Below the pieces are notes generated by a model, which worked only from the letters and a program-made list of their open reading frames with translations, did no database searches and had not been told where the DNA came from. From Gnetum montanum (taxonomy: Eukaryota; Streptophyta; Gnetopsida; Gnetales; Gnetaceae), in assembly GCA_015680685.1 (NCBI GenBank), contig MNCI01003692.1, forward strand, positions 1,743 to 65,742: DNA of 64,000 nucleotides, given 5' to 3'. Positions 1 through 11,995 of the stretch are shown one piece after another. The number at the start of each line of letters is the position of its first letter. The first letter of the stretch is position 1. A program made the position numbers and the translations under genes.

Positions 1-571
1 CATTAGCATTAACAACTCACAATGTGAATCCATGCTCTTTGTTGAATCTAAGCCTAGTTCATCGATGATGAATAGAAAAAAAATAGGTGAATGGATTTTG
101 TTGTATGCATATTCCATTAATCAAGGCTTCACATTGGACCTATTTGGTACTCCTGCATCATCATCACATCTATAACTCATCCATCTATCATTAGCTTATT
201 TGGTGAGTGTTCATAAATAACATTAATTGGTTTTCCCATATACATACAAACACAATTAAGAAAAAGAAAATATTATGCATGATTGGTCATTAAGCTGAAA
301 AATATGAAGTCCTAACTAAACACATTGACTTTATTAAGGCACACAAGTAAAATAGCATAACAAAAAGAAAAATTTATCATGGCATGGAGGATTCGCCTCT
401 AGAACTAATCCATGCTTATCACTTGATAGACCTCTAAGTACAAAACACAAATTTGATCATTATGCACTCTCAAAAATAAAAAAGATATTCTTTGTAGTGC
501 TCTAGGTATTGTCCATTAACCAAAAAGGTTCTATCTAGCTTATCAAGATGGTAGTTATGCACTATGCTAGA

Positions 572-871
572 CTAGTAACTAGCATGGATGATGCATAGTC
601 CTTCCAATTGAAGTTCAAATGTATCCATATGAAGCAAGTGTACCAAATTAGAATAGAGGACCTTATCACTAGGTTTAAAACCAAGCTTTCTTACACAAAC
701 ATCATGGTGAGCATTAGTATGAGAATTTTCTAATTCACTATGCATCAAGGAAATTCTATAGTTTTCATTAAGAAGGTTGAGGTTGGTTAGCCTCTCCATT
801 TGAGTAGAATGTAGGGTCATATTAAAATCCACAACAATGTCCAAGGTTTTCATTTCAAAGTTAATAAGCAA
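572..871 (-). pseudogene. Integrase C-terminal fragment of gypsy element A
   Basis: A 99-residue open stretch. Together with the frame just upstream (to about 1090) it matches the region after the integrase core of plant Ty3/gypsy pol: a YxPLELFYEQ-like block (family: TPFRLVYG), an INFEMKTL block, then a helix-rich tail and a GDKVLY-like module (here SDKVLYSN). No start codon context is expected because it is the inside of a polyprotein. Integrase would insert the reverse-transcribed element into the chromosome; this copy is broken. Confidence 0.75.
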
Positions 872-1331
872 GTGTGAAACCTATTCATAGAACAACTCTA
901 ATGGTGTGTAACCCACAAGATTTTTTCATGTCATTTAATAGACTCAAAGGGTATCATTAAGATTTTTGGTCCAATTTCTTCTATACCTACTAATTATTTT
1001 CATAAGTATTATAACAATTTTACAATTAGTAAATTCTACTTTGTCATTGGCCTATGGATGATAATGGGAAGTTAACTTATGATTAAATCCATAAAGATTT
1101 GAATAAATTCTTAAAAACCTTATGAGTAAAATGTCTACTATTATTGAAAATCAAGATTTGATGGATAGAAAACCTATGTAATGTTTACTACAGTGGTAAA
1201 TAAATAGTCCTTAACAACACCAACTTCTATCCACTTCATGCAATAATCTATGCATACAACAATGTATGCCTTACCATTAGAGGTAGGAGAGATGAGAAGG
1301 ATGAAGTCAATCCTTTTCACATTGAAGGATT

Positions 1332-1619
1332 CTAGTGGTTGGACCCACTAATATTATTCCTCCATACATAAAGATATACCTCCCTTGCACTTGTACTTTT
1401 CATACCAACACATGAATTATTGCACATCATAGACCATGATAACCCAAAGCTTAAAAGTAGTAACTTTATCACAGTTCTCTTCCCAACATAGTATCCACTA
1501 TATATACCTTTTTGCATGTGAGCCAAGACATCACCTTGACATTCATTAAGAACACAACACCTTATTAGGCCATCTAGGCATCGCTTGTAAAGATGTCCTT
1601 TAATAACCAAGTAAGGCAT
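1332..1619 (-). pseudogene. Integrase zinc-binding domain fragment, element A
   Basis: Ninety-five residues resembling the integrase H2C2 domain: a GHLYKR start (family: YLYRK), a CVLNECQ block (family: CVPEEEQ), then GIYSGYYVGKRT in place of the usual HDGxxGGHFxGxKT. The first zinc-binding His is lost and the Cys pair is degraded, so this is a remnant. It sits between the RNase H linker (to 1827) and the integrase core fragment on the same strand, in the order expected for gypsy pol. Confidence 0.75.
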
Positions 1620-1827
1620 TATCTAGTGTTAGAATTGTTGTATCTTACATTTTCCCCATCTAAGAGGAAGCTTTTGGACCACTAAGTAATTAAGAATATT
1701 CATGAACCATGGGCACTATCATCCACTCTTTGATTTGAAAATAGCCTTACAAATATGGTCATCTAGAAAGTCATTAAGAAGCACATATTCTTCCTTATTG
1801 TCAATTCTTAACCATGACAAATGATAT

Positions 1828-2859
1828 TGTGGACATTTTGGTTTTGGTATGTGAAAACATTAAGAAAAATGAAAAACAAGCTTGTTTGTATGTGTGTGTA
1901 GTTATTGTGATTGCAAGACAAGAACTTGGATTGAGAAAAATTATGCACAAGAAACGATGTAGTCAAAAGACAAATGAAGATGAACAAAGACATCTCTGGA
2001 AAGTAATAGATGTCTTGGCAGTTTTGGGGTGAACTCAAAGAAAATTTAGAAATGTGTCTTTCATGAGAAAAATATGTCTTTATAGAATGTAGACCAAATA
2101 AAAAAATATGTCTTCCATTGAGTAAATGGCATCTTCTAAGATGGAGACTTTAGAAAGACATCTTTCAAAAAATAAGGCATCTTCTCAAATTTGAAGCCAA
2201 ATTTAGAGAGACATCTCAAGCATGAGAAATATTTCCCCCATGACCATTAGTGACTATTTGCTAGCTATTGTATAAGTTTCAAGAAGGATTTAGTAACATG
2301 GAAGCTATAAGAAGACTTCATGTGGATTGGGAAATGTGCAAGCATTGTAGTATTCATTATATAATAATTTGTGATCATTGAATTCTCTATTGCTCCTTAT
2401 TGTCTAATCATTTTGGCCTTGTAAATTGTTCTATATCTAACTATGAAAGGATCAGAAAATTAAGTTGCAATCATTCCGTGTATTTCTTGTTCTTATTGCC
2501 CTATGGGGTTGAGTTCTTTGAGCTTGTCGAGATCTTGCAGCATTGAGTTGTTAGTACTATGGTATAAAAATATGGTGTAGAGTTGAAAGATTGTAAAGGA
2601 TGTGAAAGCCATAAAACCACATTTCCAAGCCTAATGGAACCTTTCAGGGTTGAGTGATTGTTTTTGTGCTATAACACTCTAGAGTGTGGCTTGACGACTG
2701 TATAGGATGTGGATCCTTCAACCACATTTTAAGAGCAACAAAGTCTGAAGTTGTGCTTGCCATCTACCCTCTGAGTGTAGATTGCCAAACTTTTTTAGTT
2801 TAATTTTTTTTATGGGGGGAACTTATTCATCCCTTTCCTTCTAAGTTCAATGACCCAAA
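1828..2859 (+). repeat. 5' LTR of copia element B
   Basis: About 1.03 kb. It begins TGTGGACATTTTGG and ends just before the primer-binding site; the other copy is at 13427-14534. The central part (about 1985-2225) holds many variants of the near-palindrome AAAGACATCTTT. The 3' half has paired blocks around 'gttgagt' and ends with a pyrimidine-rich stretch and 'cttctaagttcaatg', shared with the 3' LTR and with the LTRs of element E (antisense at 22375). Confidence 0.88.
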
Positions 2860-2861
2860 AA

Positions 2862-2880
2862 TGGTATCGAAGCCTAGTAC
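2862..2880 (+). other. Primer-binding site, initiator tRNA-Met type (element B)
   Basis: TGGTATCGAAGC starts two bases after the LTR end. It closely matches the TGGTATCAGAGC sequence complementary to the 3' end of initiator tRNA-Met, used by many plant copia elements. Confidence 0.85.
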
Positions 2881-3005
2881 TCTTGCTCACTTCAAGAGTA
2901 AACATCAAAGGGATCCTTAGCATTAGATGGAGCTTAATGAACACTATCAACTAGTGTATTCAATTCATTTGTCATCTCTTTTATAAAGGTAAGTATATTA
3001 TTTCC

Positions 3006-3400
3006 TTGCTTACATTTAGAAAGAAAGAAGACTATACTTGTAAAGTTAACAAATATTGTGATTATCAAAATAATGCTTCTTTTGAAGATTGGTATGGAAC
3101 TTTTTGCCATAGCATTCTTTCATTTCAAAATTTGTGTATTGAAATAAAAGATGCTTTACATTGCAAGGAAATAGAAATAAAAATTCTTGATGATGAATTA
3201 TATTGCCTAAAAATGGAAAAATTAGACCTTAGGGTTGAGATTCAAAAACTAACAAGATTGTTTGAGCAATTAAATAAGAGCTCTTTGGAGAAACCCAAGA
3301 ATCAAAAATAGCATACATCCAGGTATGGCAAATCCTCTAGGTCAAATTACTTTAAATGTTTATTTTGTCATAAATATGGTCATGTTCAAGATTATTGTTA
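3006..3400 (+). pseudogene. Gag C-terminal part with zinc knuckle, element B
   Basis: A 101-residue open stretch with a charged, coiled-coil-like helix (residues about 45-95, rich in E, K, L). After a stop, a CCHC zinc knuckle follows (3357-3398, CLFCHKYGHVQDYC, exact CX2CX4HX4C spacing). This order, coiled coil then knuckle then protease, is that of the large-gag copia lineages. The N-terminal gag domain is not visible between the PBS and 3006, so gag is truncated. Gag would form the virus-like particle and bind element RNA. Confidence 0.72.
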
Positions 3401-3497
3401 TCTTATAATGCATCATTACTCTTGGTCTTTGCAAAACTAGCCTAGAAAGAAAGCCATGTAGGATTGAAAAGAGAAAGAAGAAAAGCTTGAAAAGAAT

Positions 3498-3839
3498 TTG
3501 ATGGCACAAATTACTCTCTCCAATGACAATGCTAGCACATGGTATACTGATAGTGGGTATTCAAGGCATATGATAGGTGAAAAATCCTACTTCACCCACT
3601 TTAAGAAAAAAAATTGTGGTATAGTCACATTTGGAGATGACATGGAAGCACCCATAACAAGTATTGGTACCATAGGAGGAAAAGGTAAGGGACTACCCAT
3701 TGTGAATAAAGAGGTTTTTGTTGATGGATTAAAACATAATCTTCTTAGTATGAGTCAACTTTGTGACTTCAATTTTAATGTTACCTTTTCAAAAGATAGT
3801 TGTAGAATTCAAAATTATCTACTAGAAATGTTGCATTAG
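3498..3839 (+). pseudogene. Copia aspartic protease, element B
   Basis: A 113-residue stretch with WYTDSGYSRHMIG, the copia protease active-site region (family: WYLDSGCSRHMTG, catalytic Asp in DSG), then a FGDDMEAPITSIGTI block and LKHNLLSMSQLCD, the hallmark end (NLLSVSQLCD). The protease would cut the Gag-Pol polyprotein. The domain is nearly complete, ending at a stop at 3837-3839. GAG-pre-integrase follows within 100 bases. Confidence 0.88.
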
Positions 3840-3929
3840 AAGGGTCAAGAAAAGGAAATGTGTACACTACTATTTTTGGAAATTTTGCTAACCTTGAATC
3901 TAAGTGTTTAGTAAGCTATGTAGATGATA

Positions 3930-4600
3930 CTCATCTTTGGCATAGGATACTAGGCCACATAAACAAAAAAATTCTCTAGACCTTGGTAGCTAAAGAAATG
4001 ATTCATGGTCTCCCTAAGATTAAATATTTTAATCTCAATACATGTGAGGCCTATCAAAAAGGGAAAAAAAGAGGGTAATATTTGGCAAGAAAAATTTTAT
4101 TTCTACCACTCATCCCTTAGATCTACCTCATATGGATTTGTTTGGTCCAATTCAAACTCTCAGCTTAGGAAAGAAAATATATTTTTTGACCATTGTTGAT
4201 GATTATTCTCACTTTACTTGGGTTTCCTTTTTGTATCAGAAAGATGAGGTGTTTGATCATTCTTTGAGAATTATTAATCAGATCCAAAAAGAAAGTATTA
4301 ATTCATTAGAAGTAACAATGGAGGTGAGTTCAGAAATGCAAAATTTGAATAGTTTTCTTAACTTAATGAAATTCTTCATCAATTCTTTACTGCAAGAACT
4401 CGTCAACAAAATGGTGTAGTAGAATGAAAAAATAGGATTTTGAATGGATAATTTTAAATGATCAAAGCCATCCTTATCACTTTTGGACTGAAGCCATCAA
4501 CACCACCTATTACATATCCAATAGAGTTCTGGTAAGAACATTTACTTCTAAAACTCTCTATTAATTATGGACTAGCAGAAAGCCTTCAACATCTTAGTTT
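3930..4600 (+). pseudogene. Copia integrase with pre-integrase zinc domain, element B
   Basis: Reads through stops and frameshifts. LWHRILGHIN (about 3934) is the pre-integrase motif, and CEAYQKGK is the degraded second zinc pair (family: CEACQKGK). MDLFGPIQTLSLGKK (4132 on) starts the core, VDDYSHFTWV holds the first catalytic Asp region, and NNGGEFRNAKFE (about 4305-4350, another frame) replaces the usual DNGGEF, so the second Asp is lost. The last core block is partly readable at 4400-4600. Integration would be impossible. Confidence 0.85.
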
Positions 4601-4601
4601 C

Positions 4602-5102
4602 ATGTTTTTTTGTTCAAAATGCTATATTCTAAAGGATAAAGATAACTTAAGAAAGTTTGATACAAAAACTAATGAGGGAATTTTCTTAGGATATTCTAGA
4701 GCATACAGAGCATTTAAAAAAAGAACTAATATGGTGGAGAAAACCATAAATGTCAAAATAGATGATTATGATCTTACTAGTCCTAAACCTAATGATGAAG
4801 TTATTCCCATACAAAAGCTATCTAGCTCAACTTTAGTGCAAGATGATAAAAATTTAGAACTTAGTAGTGATCATGAAGAGGAAGAAAATGATGATGATCA
4901 AGAGGTGTATCCCACTCTTCCAAAACTACCTAGACTTTGCAAAACACATTCTATCAACAATGTTATTGGGGAAGTTCAAGATGGTGTTTGCACTAGAAGC
5001 CAATTCAAAGAAATGTATGCCTTCTTTGCTTATCTCTCTCAGCTTGAATCCAAAACCTTTAAAGAAGCTAAAAAAGAGGAAAGTTTTATTTCTACTATAT
5101 AG
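4602..5102 (+). pseudogene. Copia integrase C-terminal region and linker to RT, element B
   Basis: A 166-residue stretch. It opens with CYILKDKDNLRKFDTKTNEG and IFLGYSRAYRAFKKR, matching the plant copia block 'K-FD-KSDEGIFLGYS..SKAYRVYN' after the integrase core. An acidic linker follows (residues about 60-110, rich in D and E), then a segment leading into RT. The frame closes with TAG at 5100; the RT frame continues directly after it. Confidence 0.85.
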
Positions 5103-5815
5103 GATGAACTTATTCAATTTTCTAGAAATGATATATGGGAATTAACTCCTAGGCCCTTTCATAAATCTATTATTGGAACAAAATGGATCTTTAGGAACAA
5201 GACTAATGATAATGAAAATATCATTAAAAATTAAGCTAGATTGGTTGCCAAAGGATACAACCAATAAGAAGGTATAGATCTTGATGAAACTTTTGCTACA
5301 GTTACTAGGCTAGAATCTATTAGACTTCTTCTTCCGTATGCTAGTATTAACAACATTACGCTTAATCAAATGGATTTCAAAAGTGCCTTATTAAATGGAA
5401 TCATTCAAGAAGAAGTATACATTGAGCAACCTAAGGGATTTGTTGATTCAACCAAAATTGATCATTTGTACAAACTTAAGAAAGCTCTCTATGGTCTTAA
5501 AAAATCTTCAAGCGCTTAGTACTAAAGGCTTTCTCAACATCTCATATAAATGGATTCACAAGGCGTAAAGATAATGTTACATTATTTCTTAAGAAAGAAG
5601 GTAAATATCTTTTGATTGTTCAAATCTATGTTGATGATATTATTTTTGGTGCCACTAATGAAATTCTTTGCAAAACGTTTTCTGATCTTATGTAGTCTGA
5701 ATTTGGAATAAACATGATGGGAGAACCTAAGAACTTTCTTGGGTTTCAAATCTATTAAAAACTTGATGGAAGCTTCTTATGTTAATCCAAGCATGTAAAG
5801 GGTCTTCTACTAAAA
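5103..5815 (+). pseudogene. Copia reverse transcriptase, element B
   Basis: RVT_2-type RT read across stops. WELTPRPF and IIGTKWIFRNK form the start (family: WELVPRP..VIGTKWVFRNK). ARLVAKGYNQ-EGIDLDETFA, MDFKSALLNG (first catalytic Asp), EEVYIEQPKGF and KLKKALYGLKKS follow. YVDDIIFG (about 5626-5650) holds the catalytic Asp pair. In-frame TAA and TAG codons and at least one frameshift near 5520-5600 inactivate it. The enzyme would copy element RNA into cDNA. Confidence 0.9.
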
Positions 5816-5821
5816 TACAAT

Positions 5822-6335
5822 TTGGCTGATGTTAACGTTAAAAGTACTCCAATGGTTGCAAATTTTAAGCTTGTTAAAGATGATCAAGGTAAGCCATTTG
5901 ATCCCAAGATTTTTAGAGGAATGATTGGTAGTCTTCTTTTTCTAATTTTTGGTTGGTTGCATATAGCCTTAAGTGTAGGATGTTGTGCTAGATATCAATC
6001 AAATCCAAATGATTCACACTATCATGATATTAAAAAAATCTTTCACTACTTAAAAGGTACTACTAATTAGGGCCTTTTGTATCCAAAGGATTTCTCCCTT
6101 GATCTTGCCAATTACTATGATGTAGATTGGGTAGGATATTCTAATGACCATTGTAGCATGAGTGGTAATTATTTCTTCTTGGGAAAAAGTCTCATTTCTT
6201 AAACAACCAAGAAAAAAACCTCTACAACTCTTTCAATTGTAGAAGCTAGATACATCTTTGTCAATAGTTGTTATGCTCAAATACTTTGGATGAAAGAAAC
6301 TCTCAAATATTTAGGCATTTGTATAGAATCAACTC
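5822..6335 (+). pseudogene. Copia RNase H, first part, element B (interrupted)
   Basis: KSTPMVANFKL, FRGMIGSLLFL and an ARYQSNP block mark the RT-RNase H connection. DVDWVGYSNDHCSMSGN is the RNase H start (family: D.DWAG...DR.STSG), and SIVEARYI corresponds to STAEAEYI. The frame runs to GICIES and is then broken at 6336 by element C. Reading resumes at 12933 with NNKSIINMTKNPIQNSCTKHI, the expected next block. Confidence 0.88.
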
Positions 6336-7121
6336 TCATGAGAGGCGAGGTACCCCTACACTCAACCATATGAATACGAGCATTTCACGCATGATCCAGT
6401 CAAACTCCATAGACTAAGTGCCTACACACCTCGTGGAACACATAAGGTTAATCAATTGTTGTCCTCCCAAGCCTACTTGTATTTGTCATGGTTCTATGGT
6501 TAAGTAAGCTTGAGGCATGAGATTTTTATATCTTTTATGTTTTATCGCCTATGCTAAGAGGGAAAAGGGTGAAGAGACTAGGTAACTAGCTTTAACTAAC
6601 TAAGCCTTAATTATCCTAGCATTAGTATCTGTTTCCACTTGTAGTTTCACACCCTAAACCAATGCAACACTACTAGGATTACCAAATTCTATTCGTTACT
6701 GGGATTACCAAGCGTAACGCACGTGCTCGAAGTGATTGTACTGAATGCACTTAACTATGAGAGTTGAGAGTTGAGAGAGATTAAGTCCTTAAGAAAGAAT
6801 TTAAACAATTGACAATAATTAAAGTCCTATTTAGCTTAGTCCATGCACTGCAAGGTTTATCCAAAAGTTCATCTTTATTATCGTACACAATTTTGTGCTT
6901 AGGTATACAATTGCCCAAATAAAGATCTGTTTACTTTGGGACTCCTACTGCAGGCACATGGAAATTATTCTAACTCTGGAATGGAAAAATGGGAAGAGTT
7001 TGGCTAAGGTCTAAATCTAGATGGAGAAACAAGGGAGAGCTGCCTCTTATTTATAGAACTGGTAGCGTGCTGCAATATCGCATATGCAATATCACGGCCC
7101 ATGTGATATCGTGTCCCATCA
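6336..7121 (-). repeat. 3' LTR of element C
   Basis: 786 bp, about 85-90% similar by eye to the copy at 12142-12932. On the minus strand it starts TGATGGGACACGATATC and ends CTCATGA. A TATA-like CTATAAATAAGAGGC lies at 7042-7056. The purine tract ATGGGGATA is just upstream on the minus strand (7122-7130), as expected of a plus-strand primer. Confidence 0.88.
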
Positions 7122-8667
7122 TATCCCCATGACTAAATAAAAACTTGTCCTTGAGTTCCTTACAAAATATTGGGAAGGTATGGGATTATTGACTTGAATG
7201 GAACTAATGATGAATGGGTTGACATGTGAACAGATCATCATTACACAACATGACAAAACTAGTGTTCACGACAATAAGAGTGAACACTTTATACATTTGA
7301 CATTAGGCCTTATTTGGTAGCTAAGAGAGAAGAGAGAAGAAGTCTGCTACTGCCAACGCCAAGATTGCACCTTCCATTGTTCATCCATAAGCATGCCATC
7401 AATCTTGTTCCTTGCGTAACTGCTCAAGCACCACTCCATTCCAAGTGTTCCCTCCAGATCCAATTCATTGTTGTACGATTTCCATTTGCACACACAACAC
7501 AGTCTTATATTAGCAAGGGTAAACAAATCACAATGCAATTGATACCTTGTTTCAGTGTAAGGTCCATTGGCTAAGTTGTGGTATGGCTGATTGTGGATGC
7601 TAGAGATATAATATCACTGACTACCGAAGGTGCAAGGGCTAGGAGAAAATTGAAAAAATTAGACCAAGACCCCCATGACTAATCACGAACCTTCGGTAGT
7701 GAGAGAATGGAAAAAGAGAAGGAATAAGAAGGATGAAGAAAAATAGATAACTGTAACATCAATGAAATGGATGTCAAGATGGAAATGAACAAAATAGAGT
7801 TGATTGCAAAAATGTTAAGGGAAAGAAATTAATGAATGCAACAAATAGGAATGCCAGTGGGTCCTCCCCAAAGAAGGTTCATGCCCTTAATGCCCTGACA
7901 ATCCCACATTCAAAGAGTTCGTAGGCTCTAGAAATGTCATTTGGGAACAAGAGTTAAAGTCTTAACCACTAGAATTTACCAAAAAGAAAACAATGCATCA
8001 ACCAAAATATACACTAATGATACAACCAGTAATGAGGTGAACAATGGAGAAAGAATGATGGAAAGAAGAGAATGGAATGGAGTCTCATGAAAAAGGTGGT
8101 GTACAGCCCCTTGAGTATTTAATGATTAATGTGACTTAGTAGATCCCATTCCAAGTCTGGCCTCAAACAAGCCACATCCAGTAACTTCACATTAATGCAT
8201 TCGGCCCATCCATCCACTTGAAGTAACAAGAATGCCTTCCCAAAGAGCCACCACCATTCTGACAAAATGAAGGATGAGAAATGCCCAGTCATTGATTCAT
8301 TGATAGTTCTTATTATTTTGAAGAAAAGTGACTATACAGTTCCAAGCTGAGAGAGACCATAGAAATTTATGGATGTGTGGATGATGTGGGATCACTGCCT
8401 ACTATATCAAAAGAACCATACCTTAGTATCAAAATCATAACTTAAAAGTAAAAACCAAAAATTAGCAACCAATAGAAAATAATTCATACCATCATTAAAA
8501 GCACTTATTGGGTGACAAACTTAACAAAATGGATAACACACACACACCCACACACAAAGAAATGAAAAAGTATAAATGATGTTCTAAAAAAACAAGAAAA
8601 GTTAAAGAAATTTGTAAAACAAAAATGTGTAAAACAAAAACTTAAAAGAACTAATGGCCTCAAATGA

Positions 8668-9465
8668 TCAACATAGGTGGCCATCTCCCCCATGACTGAA
8701 TTGAAAGGGAGAGATCTGAAATAATGAGCACTTATTTGAATTTTTTAGAAGTGTCCACCTTCTCCCAATTGATGTTTTTAAATTAAGGGTTGGAAGCTGG
8801 CAACGCTCGTATTCCAATGTATCTATGCTTTCGTTGTGGTTGCAAGTTGTTCCCCCAGTTAGTTCCATGCATATTGGTAGGTTGCTCTTTTGATTAGCTG
8901 TCAACCACTGGGTATTCTCTTGTTGTGTGGTTGCTAAAGATAGGAACCTTTGTATTTGAGTTTCTTGGGCACACCAGTTGGATACAAGAGATGCTGAGCA
9001 TTTGTGTATGTCATCACCCTCTGTATCACTGTACGTCATGCATGGAACTTTCTTCTTCTCGATCTTTCCATAAATTTTTTCCTTACATATTTCCAAGGAA
9101 AGATCGCAGATTCCTAGGCATGCATTTATGGTACTTAGCCATGCCCTCCCCATTATAATTGGGAAGTCCCCTTTGTTATTGTTAACTTCTATCACTAAGA
9201 AATCAGCTGGGTATGACCAACCACACATAGTGGTAACGATGTCCTCCACCAATCCCAAGGGAATAGTGATGGACTGGTTAGCCAGCTCTAGTTGAATATT
9301 GCTCTTCTGAAGTGGAGGTAGGTTCCAAGCTTTATACATCTCTTGTGATATTAAGTTGACTCTGAAACCTGAGTCAAGAAGAGCCTTACGTTGTTCATTC
9401 CCAGCAATTTGAAGGTAGATTAAGGGACTCCCAAGGTCAGAGAGTTTCCTGGGAAGGTGGCCCAC
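8668..9465 (-). pseudogene. Gypsy aspartic protease, element C
   Basis: 265 residues. The retropepsin part covers about residues 10-125: LIYLQIAGNEQRKALLDSGF has the active-site DSG, followed by VNLISQEMYKAW, a LELANQSITIPLGLVEDI strand block, and PADFLVIEV and FPIIMGRAWLSTINA (family: PVDFVVLD..IPIILGRPFLAT). The remaining residues are the linker that in relatives leads to RT, here followed by non-coding sequence. The protease core looks undamaged. Element D (16890 on) carries a close homologue that is followed by RT. Confidence 0.85.
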
Positions 9466-9574
9466 CTTTATCTACTCAGTAAAGGTATGTGTTAACATAA
9501 CCATATGTGTTAAGCTTTGTTGTTGGTTTGAAGGAAGCTTTGAAGCCTTACTTGATGGAGGATTCGTCATAGAC

Positions 9575-9931
9575 TCAACCACTTGTGGTTTTGAGAGCTT
9601 GTTTGGACTGTTGGTTATTAGAACTAGTAGTGGGTTGAAGGTTTATAGCTCTCATAGCATTACGTTGCTGCGGTTGATTGGGGAGTTCCCCTTGCATTTT
9701 TGGAGCAGGTGGTAGTGAAACTATTGACGTAAGAGATGTGGATGGATTTGGAGGATGATATGCATGTGAAGAATCTCTTCTAGTAAATAGAGTCTTAAAA
9801 TACTCCCAAACTTGGTAGTGCCATTTTGAAGTCATGTGACTGACAAAGTCACTTGGAGAAACCGGTTGCTGCATGTAATAGCCATAAGGATCTAGTTGCT
9901 GGTAAAGGTATTGTTTTCTCGGTGGTGGCAT
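9575..9931 (-). CDS. Gag C-terminal, Pro/Gln-rich segment, element C
   Basis: 118 residues with a low-complexity YYMQQPVSP...PPNPST...LPPAPKMQGELPNQPQQ composition. It lies between the gag core (10064-10921) and the protease (to 9465) on the same strand. Such Pro/Gln-rich stretches are common in the C-terminal half of gypsy Gag. No zinc knuckle is clear. The frame differs from its neighbours, so frameshifts separate the pieces. Confidence 0.5.
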   Translation of the reverse strand: MPPPRKQYLYQQLDPYGYYMQQPVSPSDFVSHMTSKWHYQVWEYFKTLFTRRDSSHAYHPPNPSTSLTSIVSLPPAPKMQGELPNQPQQRNAMRAINLQPTTSSNNQQSKQALKTTSG

Positions 9932-10063
9932 CCCCCATGACTATGGGTATTGCCACTGCTGGTGTTGCTTGATAGGTTGTGGCGGAGTTCCACTTACATA
10001 GTACGTTAACAGTTGATGAAACTGTCTTGGGTTACCTTGGGGATAAAGTAACCTTTAGGGTGC

Positions 10064-10921
10064 CTACCATTTGTTAAGTCTTGGGTTGAGTGCATACACC
10101 CTAGACTCTTGTAGCTGTGAGATTATTAGGTAGCATCCTTTAGGATGGTCATATTGGCAGATCTCACACCCAGCGTCATCATCCATATTGGAATTCACAA
10201 CCTCATCGGTGATAGTCATTTTTCCTTTACCCTTGTCACATGCATGGCCTGAATCTCTCCACTTTTTATTATCATGGTCACTACTTCGCTCCTTAGACTC
10301 CTCTACGATTTTTAAAACAATTTTGAATCTACTATCTAAGGAGTTCCACATTTGATCTACCTTAGCCGACATTTTGGTTGTCAACTTTTCAAGTGGCAAG
10401 GTTTGTCTATTCACCAACTCCTTGAGTGGTGACTCATCCTCTTCCTCACAGAATCTTACTCCCCTCTTTCGAAGGGAAGGATCATAGTTATACTCTTCTG
10501 CACTTTCTCTTTTCCATAGCTCCCCTTCTTCCTTAGCTACTTGCTCCAACAGCCTATGAACTTCATGGAACCTAAGTTTAGATAATATCCCTTGGGCATA
10601 TGTTCCAGGGGTTCTCTTGGTTTCATGTATTAGCCCATCTATGATATGGCATAATTGATCCCATTGTGCATAACCATGGCCCAGGCAATGATGTAGCAAC
10701 GCATAATATCGACCCATGGTAACATCCAAGGATTCATGATTACCTTGCTTCCATCCTTGGATCTGCTTACGCAAGTTGGACACTCTGGAGTACATTTGGT
10801 ATTTATTGTTAAACAGTTCTAGCATCGTACTCGATTGTTTAATGGATTCCAGTTCTATGGACTGGTACCAACTTTTTGCTTCTTTTATGAGTGTCCTAGA
10901 AACAAATTTAACTTTTGCCAC
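10064..10921 (-). pseudogene. Gag core, element C
   Basis: 285 residues matching the Retrotrans_gag pattern: KFVSRTLIKEAKSWYQSI (family: L.L.FL.G.A..W), LFNNKYQMY (family: F...F), then a helix-rich region with ESLDVTMGRYYALLHHCLGHGY. A charged coiled coil (about 140-215) and CEICQYDHPKGC, a possible partial zinc-binding module, follow. Just upstream (10925-11060), GGYNADPKNHLQAFHDAC continues the N-terminal gag in another frame. Gag would assemble particles. Its relative integrity next to a missing pol suggests mobilisation by a partner. Confidence 0.75.
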
Positions 10922-11105
10922 TCATTTTCAATGTTTTACAAGGCACAAGCATCATGGAATGCCTATAAGTGATTTTTCGGATCAGCATTGTATCCCCCCT
11001 CAAACTATGGGATATTATTCATGTCTAATGTCTTGATCTGACTATCTTTCTAGTGCCTTGTAGGTATTCTAACTACCTCTGTAATGTCTAACATACTCCA
11101 GGTTG

Positions 11106-11995
11106 CTAGTAGGGGTTTTTCATGGTCATCTCTCTCATGACATCTATGATGCCTTTGTGGTTCCCTACTTTCCCTTCTATGCCTTGACTCTCTAGAATGT
11201 CCTTGTACTTGCTCTCGACTCTTTCATCAAGGGTTCTCATCTTGCTTACTCTTATCCTCATGCTTGTGCTCTTTGTGACTATGTCCTGATGTGGAAGGAG
11301 AGGGTGAATGATGCAATGAAGGGGAAAAATAAGGGGAAGCATCACCATGATGATGTTTCTTACCTTCTCTTTTGTGGTCTCGACCCCAATCATGATGATG
11401 ATTAGAATTCTTGCCCTTATCTTGTGTCTATGTTCCCTCATCAAACACTTGGTGTTCATGGGGATCAGAACCAGGGTTGTGTATTGTGAAGTGTAGAATT
11501 TGATACACCACCTCTTCACCATTGTTAGGAGGGGGAACATCATTTGATGGAGAACTTGTTAAAATAGGTTCACCACCCTTGATTTCTCTTATGAAGGATG
11601 AAGCATTATAGGGTCCTTTTCCCTTCAATGATGTGTGGTGACTCTCCTGCCGCAAGTCCTGTTGATGTTGCACTTCTATGGGATGGTAGTCCCTCATGTT
11701 GTAATCACATGCAATGTACTTAGTGTATAATTGCGACATGCCAATTCGTGCAAGCACATGAAAGAGCATGTTGGGGGTGGCTCTATCTAGGGGTAACACT
11801 ATGTTACCCTCCAAGTCTCTCCATTGTAGTTGCTCGTCTTGATGGAAGACATTTAGGTATATATTCATCATGATGAATATATAACACACTGAATTATTGA
11901 GGAATTGGCAGATCTGGGTTACGTGTGTTAGACCGCTGACTGTCTCTTATGTGATCCCTAGGTGGTGAAGTGCTTTTATGAGAAGAAGAAGACAT
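11106..11995 (-). pseudogene. Gag N-terminal leader region, element C
   Basis: The probable gag start is the ATG at 11995-11993, about 130 bases after the PBS, beginning MSSSSHKSTSPPRDHI. Two overlapping open stretches follow (11889-11428 and 11543-11106), sharing the strand but not the frame. They encode polar, His/Pro/Asp-rich sequence with no recognised domain. Frameshifts are needed to join them to the gag core. Other interpretations, such as a non-coding leader, remain possible. Confidence 0.45.

Larger units (their letters stand above)
1..1827 (-). mobile_element. Ty3/gypsy element A, integrase half (decayed)
   Basis: Minus-strand pol remnant that reads through several stops. Read from high to low coordinates, it has the linker after RNase H (about 1650-1805, with a PWF-like block typical of this spot), an HHCC zinc-binding integrase N-domain (1332-1619) and the end of the integrase core plus C-terminal region (about 570-1090). 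The core end is recognised by YHPxANDKVEFTN, matching the family's YYPQANGQVESTN that carries the last catalytic Glu. The element is cut at 1827 by copia element B and resumes at 14535. Frameshifts and stops make it non-functional. Its left end lies outside the window. Confidence 0.85.

Noticed and set aside
1808-2038. Open frames at the start of the copia LTR, on both strands (72 and 76 residues)
   Set aside because: They lie in non-coding LTR sequence repeated at 13353, 18896 and 23560; no domain, and frames are not conserved between LTRs.
7314-7574. 86-residue plus-strand frame after the LTR of element C
   Set aside because: Located in the element's 3' non-coding region, no domain, and not conserved in element I's matching segment.
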